A stretch of 64,000 bases of DNA from Chitinophagales bacterium (GTDB lineage: Bacteria > Bacteroidota > Bacteroidia > Chitinophagales > Chitinophagaceae), in contig JACJXR010000005.1 of NCBI GenBank assembly GCA_020636505.1, positions 186,001 to 250,000 on the forward strand, in the 5' to 3' direction. Below, piece by piece: positions 63,105-64,000 of the stretch. How positions within the stretch are numbered: the first letter of the stretch is position 1; every line of letters begins with the position of its first letter. Below the pieces are notes generated by a model. That model was not told the DNA's origin. It did no database searches and worked only from the letters and a program-made list of their open reading frames with translations. A program made the translations under genes and the position numbers.

Positions 63105-63980
63105 ATGCGTAAAGAAAGACCAACAGGCAAAAGGCAGGGCGACAACAACAAGCCTTACCCAAAAGATACCCGACGTAAGCCGGCTATGCCGCCAAAAGGC
63201 AGAGGAGCTAAATTCCCCGACAGGCAAGAAGGTGAGTATTGGGAAGAAGTGGAGCAGGAAATAAAGCCCGAAGCCATGCCACTGAACAAGTACATCGCAC
63301 ACTGCGGTGTATGCAGCCGCCGTGAGGCTGCCGACCTTGTGAAAGAAGGCAAGATAAAAGTTAACGGGAAAGTGGCCACAGAGCCGGGGTACAAAGTACT
63401 GCCCAAAGACAAGGTGGAGTACAAAGGCAAACCCCTCAGCTACAAGAAAGACTTGGTATACGTTCTGCTTAACAAGCCCAAGAACTACATAACCACAACC
63501 GACGACCCCAAACAGCGTCGCACGGTGATGGACCTTGTAAAGGGAGTTAAGGCCGACCGTATATATCCCGTAGGCAGATTGGACAGGAACACCACAGGAC
63601 TGTTGCTGATGACCAACGACGGCGAGCTGGCGCAAAAGCTGTCTCACCCAAAATACAATATCAAGAAGGTGTATAAAGTAACAGTTGACAAACAGCTTAC
63701 CGAAGCACACTTTGAAGAGATAATGAAGGGATTGACTCTGGAAGATGGACCTGTGAAAGTGGATGCGTTGGCATATCTTGAAGACAAGAATGAGATAGGC
63801 ATAGAGATACACAGCGGACGCAACCGTATTGTACGCCGCATATTCGAACACTTGGGTTATGTGGTGGTGAAGCTGGACAGAGTCATGTATGCCGGACTTA
63901 CCAAAAAGAACATTCCACGTGGTAAGTGGCGCCAACTCACGGATAAGGAAGTGATCATGCTGAAACACTTTAAAGGATAA
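63105..63980 (+). CDS. rRNA pseudouridine synthase, RluB/RsuA family
   Basis: The 291-aa protein has a basic N-terminal extension (about 60 residues), an S4 RNA-binding domain (LNKYIAHCGVCSRREAADLVKEG, about 63-85) and the catalytic domain. The active Asp lies in VGRLDRNTTGLLLMTNDGE, and GRNRIVRRIFEHLGY follows. RluB/RsuA-type enzymes make pseudouridine in 23S or 16S rRNA. The frame stays open upstream to 62748, but the product before 63105 is a shadow of the sigma gene, and the -7 box supports the ATG at 63105. Basic N-terminal extensions are common in Bacteroidota members. Confidence 0.92.
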   Translation: MRKERPTGKRQGDNNKPYPKDTRRKPAMPPKGRGAKFPDRQEGEYWEEVEQEIKPEAMPLNKYIAHCGVCSRREAADLVKEGKIKVNGKVATEPGYKVLPKDKVEYKGKPLSYKKDLVYVLLNKPKNYITTTDDPKQRRTVMDLVKGVKADRIYPVGRLDRNTTGLLLMTNDGELAQKLSHPKYNIKKVYKVTVDKQLTEAHFEEIMKGLTLEDGPVKVDALAYLEDKNEIGIEIHSGRNRIVRRIFEHLGYVVVKLDRVMYAGLTKKNIPRGKWRQLTDKEVIMLKHFKG

Positions 63981-64000
63981 TGCTGCTCAGTGCCACACGC

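Noticed and set aside
63048..63968. 306-codon open frame on the minus strand
   Set aside because: It is antisense to the pseudouridine synthase, aromatic-rich and without motifs.
1..64000. tRNA, rRNA, insertion sequences, prophage genes
   Set aside because: None was recognised on reading either strand. A short tRNA could be missed by eye; tRNAscan-SE would settle it.

Overview
The window reads as chromosomal DNA of a member of the Bacteroidota. The evidence is: type IX secretion (T9SS) C-terminal sorting domains on two very large surface proteins; repeated upstream elements matching the Bacteroidota -7 promoter box TAnnTTTG; a UpxY/NusG-like antiterminator at the head of the polysaccharide operon; and a Bat (DUF58/BatA) gene group. 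Order Chitinophagales is a plausible guess that I cannot prove from the sequence. I saw no rRNA, tRNA, CRISPR array, insertion sequence or phage gene.

Layout. 1-9.96 kb is mixed housekeeping: the end of a sensor histidine kinase, RNase HII, a lipoprotein, a short Bat group (DUF58, BatD-like, BatA), an acetyltransferase-like protein, an atypical SDR protein, a small secreted protein, and UvrB. 10-17.7 kb carries two modular T9SS surface proteins that share their C-terminal modules and their terminators. 17.8-21.8 kb has a small membrane ORF, an 11-bp phased repeat, and two tandem membrane-tethered TPR/helix-turn-helix regulators. 22-60.1 kb is a large Wzx/Wzy-type exopolysaccharide or capsule locus. 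60.4-64 kb has an orphan Hpt protein, an ECF sigma / anti-sigma-like / outer-membrane-protein operon, and a pseudouridine synthase.

The polysaccharide locus starts with a PHP-type tyrosine phosphatase, expected to act on the Wzc-like kinase further down. A sugar-nucleotide group follows: an SDR epimerase/dehydratase, a LegC-type aminotransferase, and a CBS-nucleotidyltransferase resembling the PtmE type. A leader with two strong hairpins then precedes a winged-helix regulator, UpxY, Wza, Wzc, and about 20 further genes that overlap or nearly touch through to 58149. Five of these genes, scattered in the operon, match the WbpA/B/E/D/I set for UDP-2,3-diacetamido-2,3-dideoxy-hexuronic acids. Eight glycosyltransferase genes plus one PglC/WcaJ-type initiating transferase suggest a long repeat unit. 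A Wzx flippase and Wzy polymerase complete the assembly route. A compact five-gene block (36.3-43.7 kb) is the least ordinary part: asparagine-synthase-like, MBOAT acyltransferase, SGNH partner, carbamoyltransferase and ceramidase-like hydrolase. It looks like a decoration cassette that amidates, acylates, carbamoylates and perhaps deacylates the polymer. A convergent CapD/FlaA1-type dehydratase closes the locus.

All functions rest on motif reading and recall of families. No database search was run, and residue positions are approximate.
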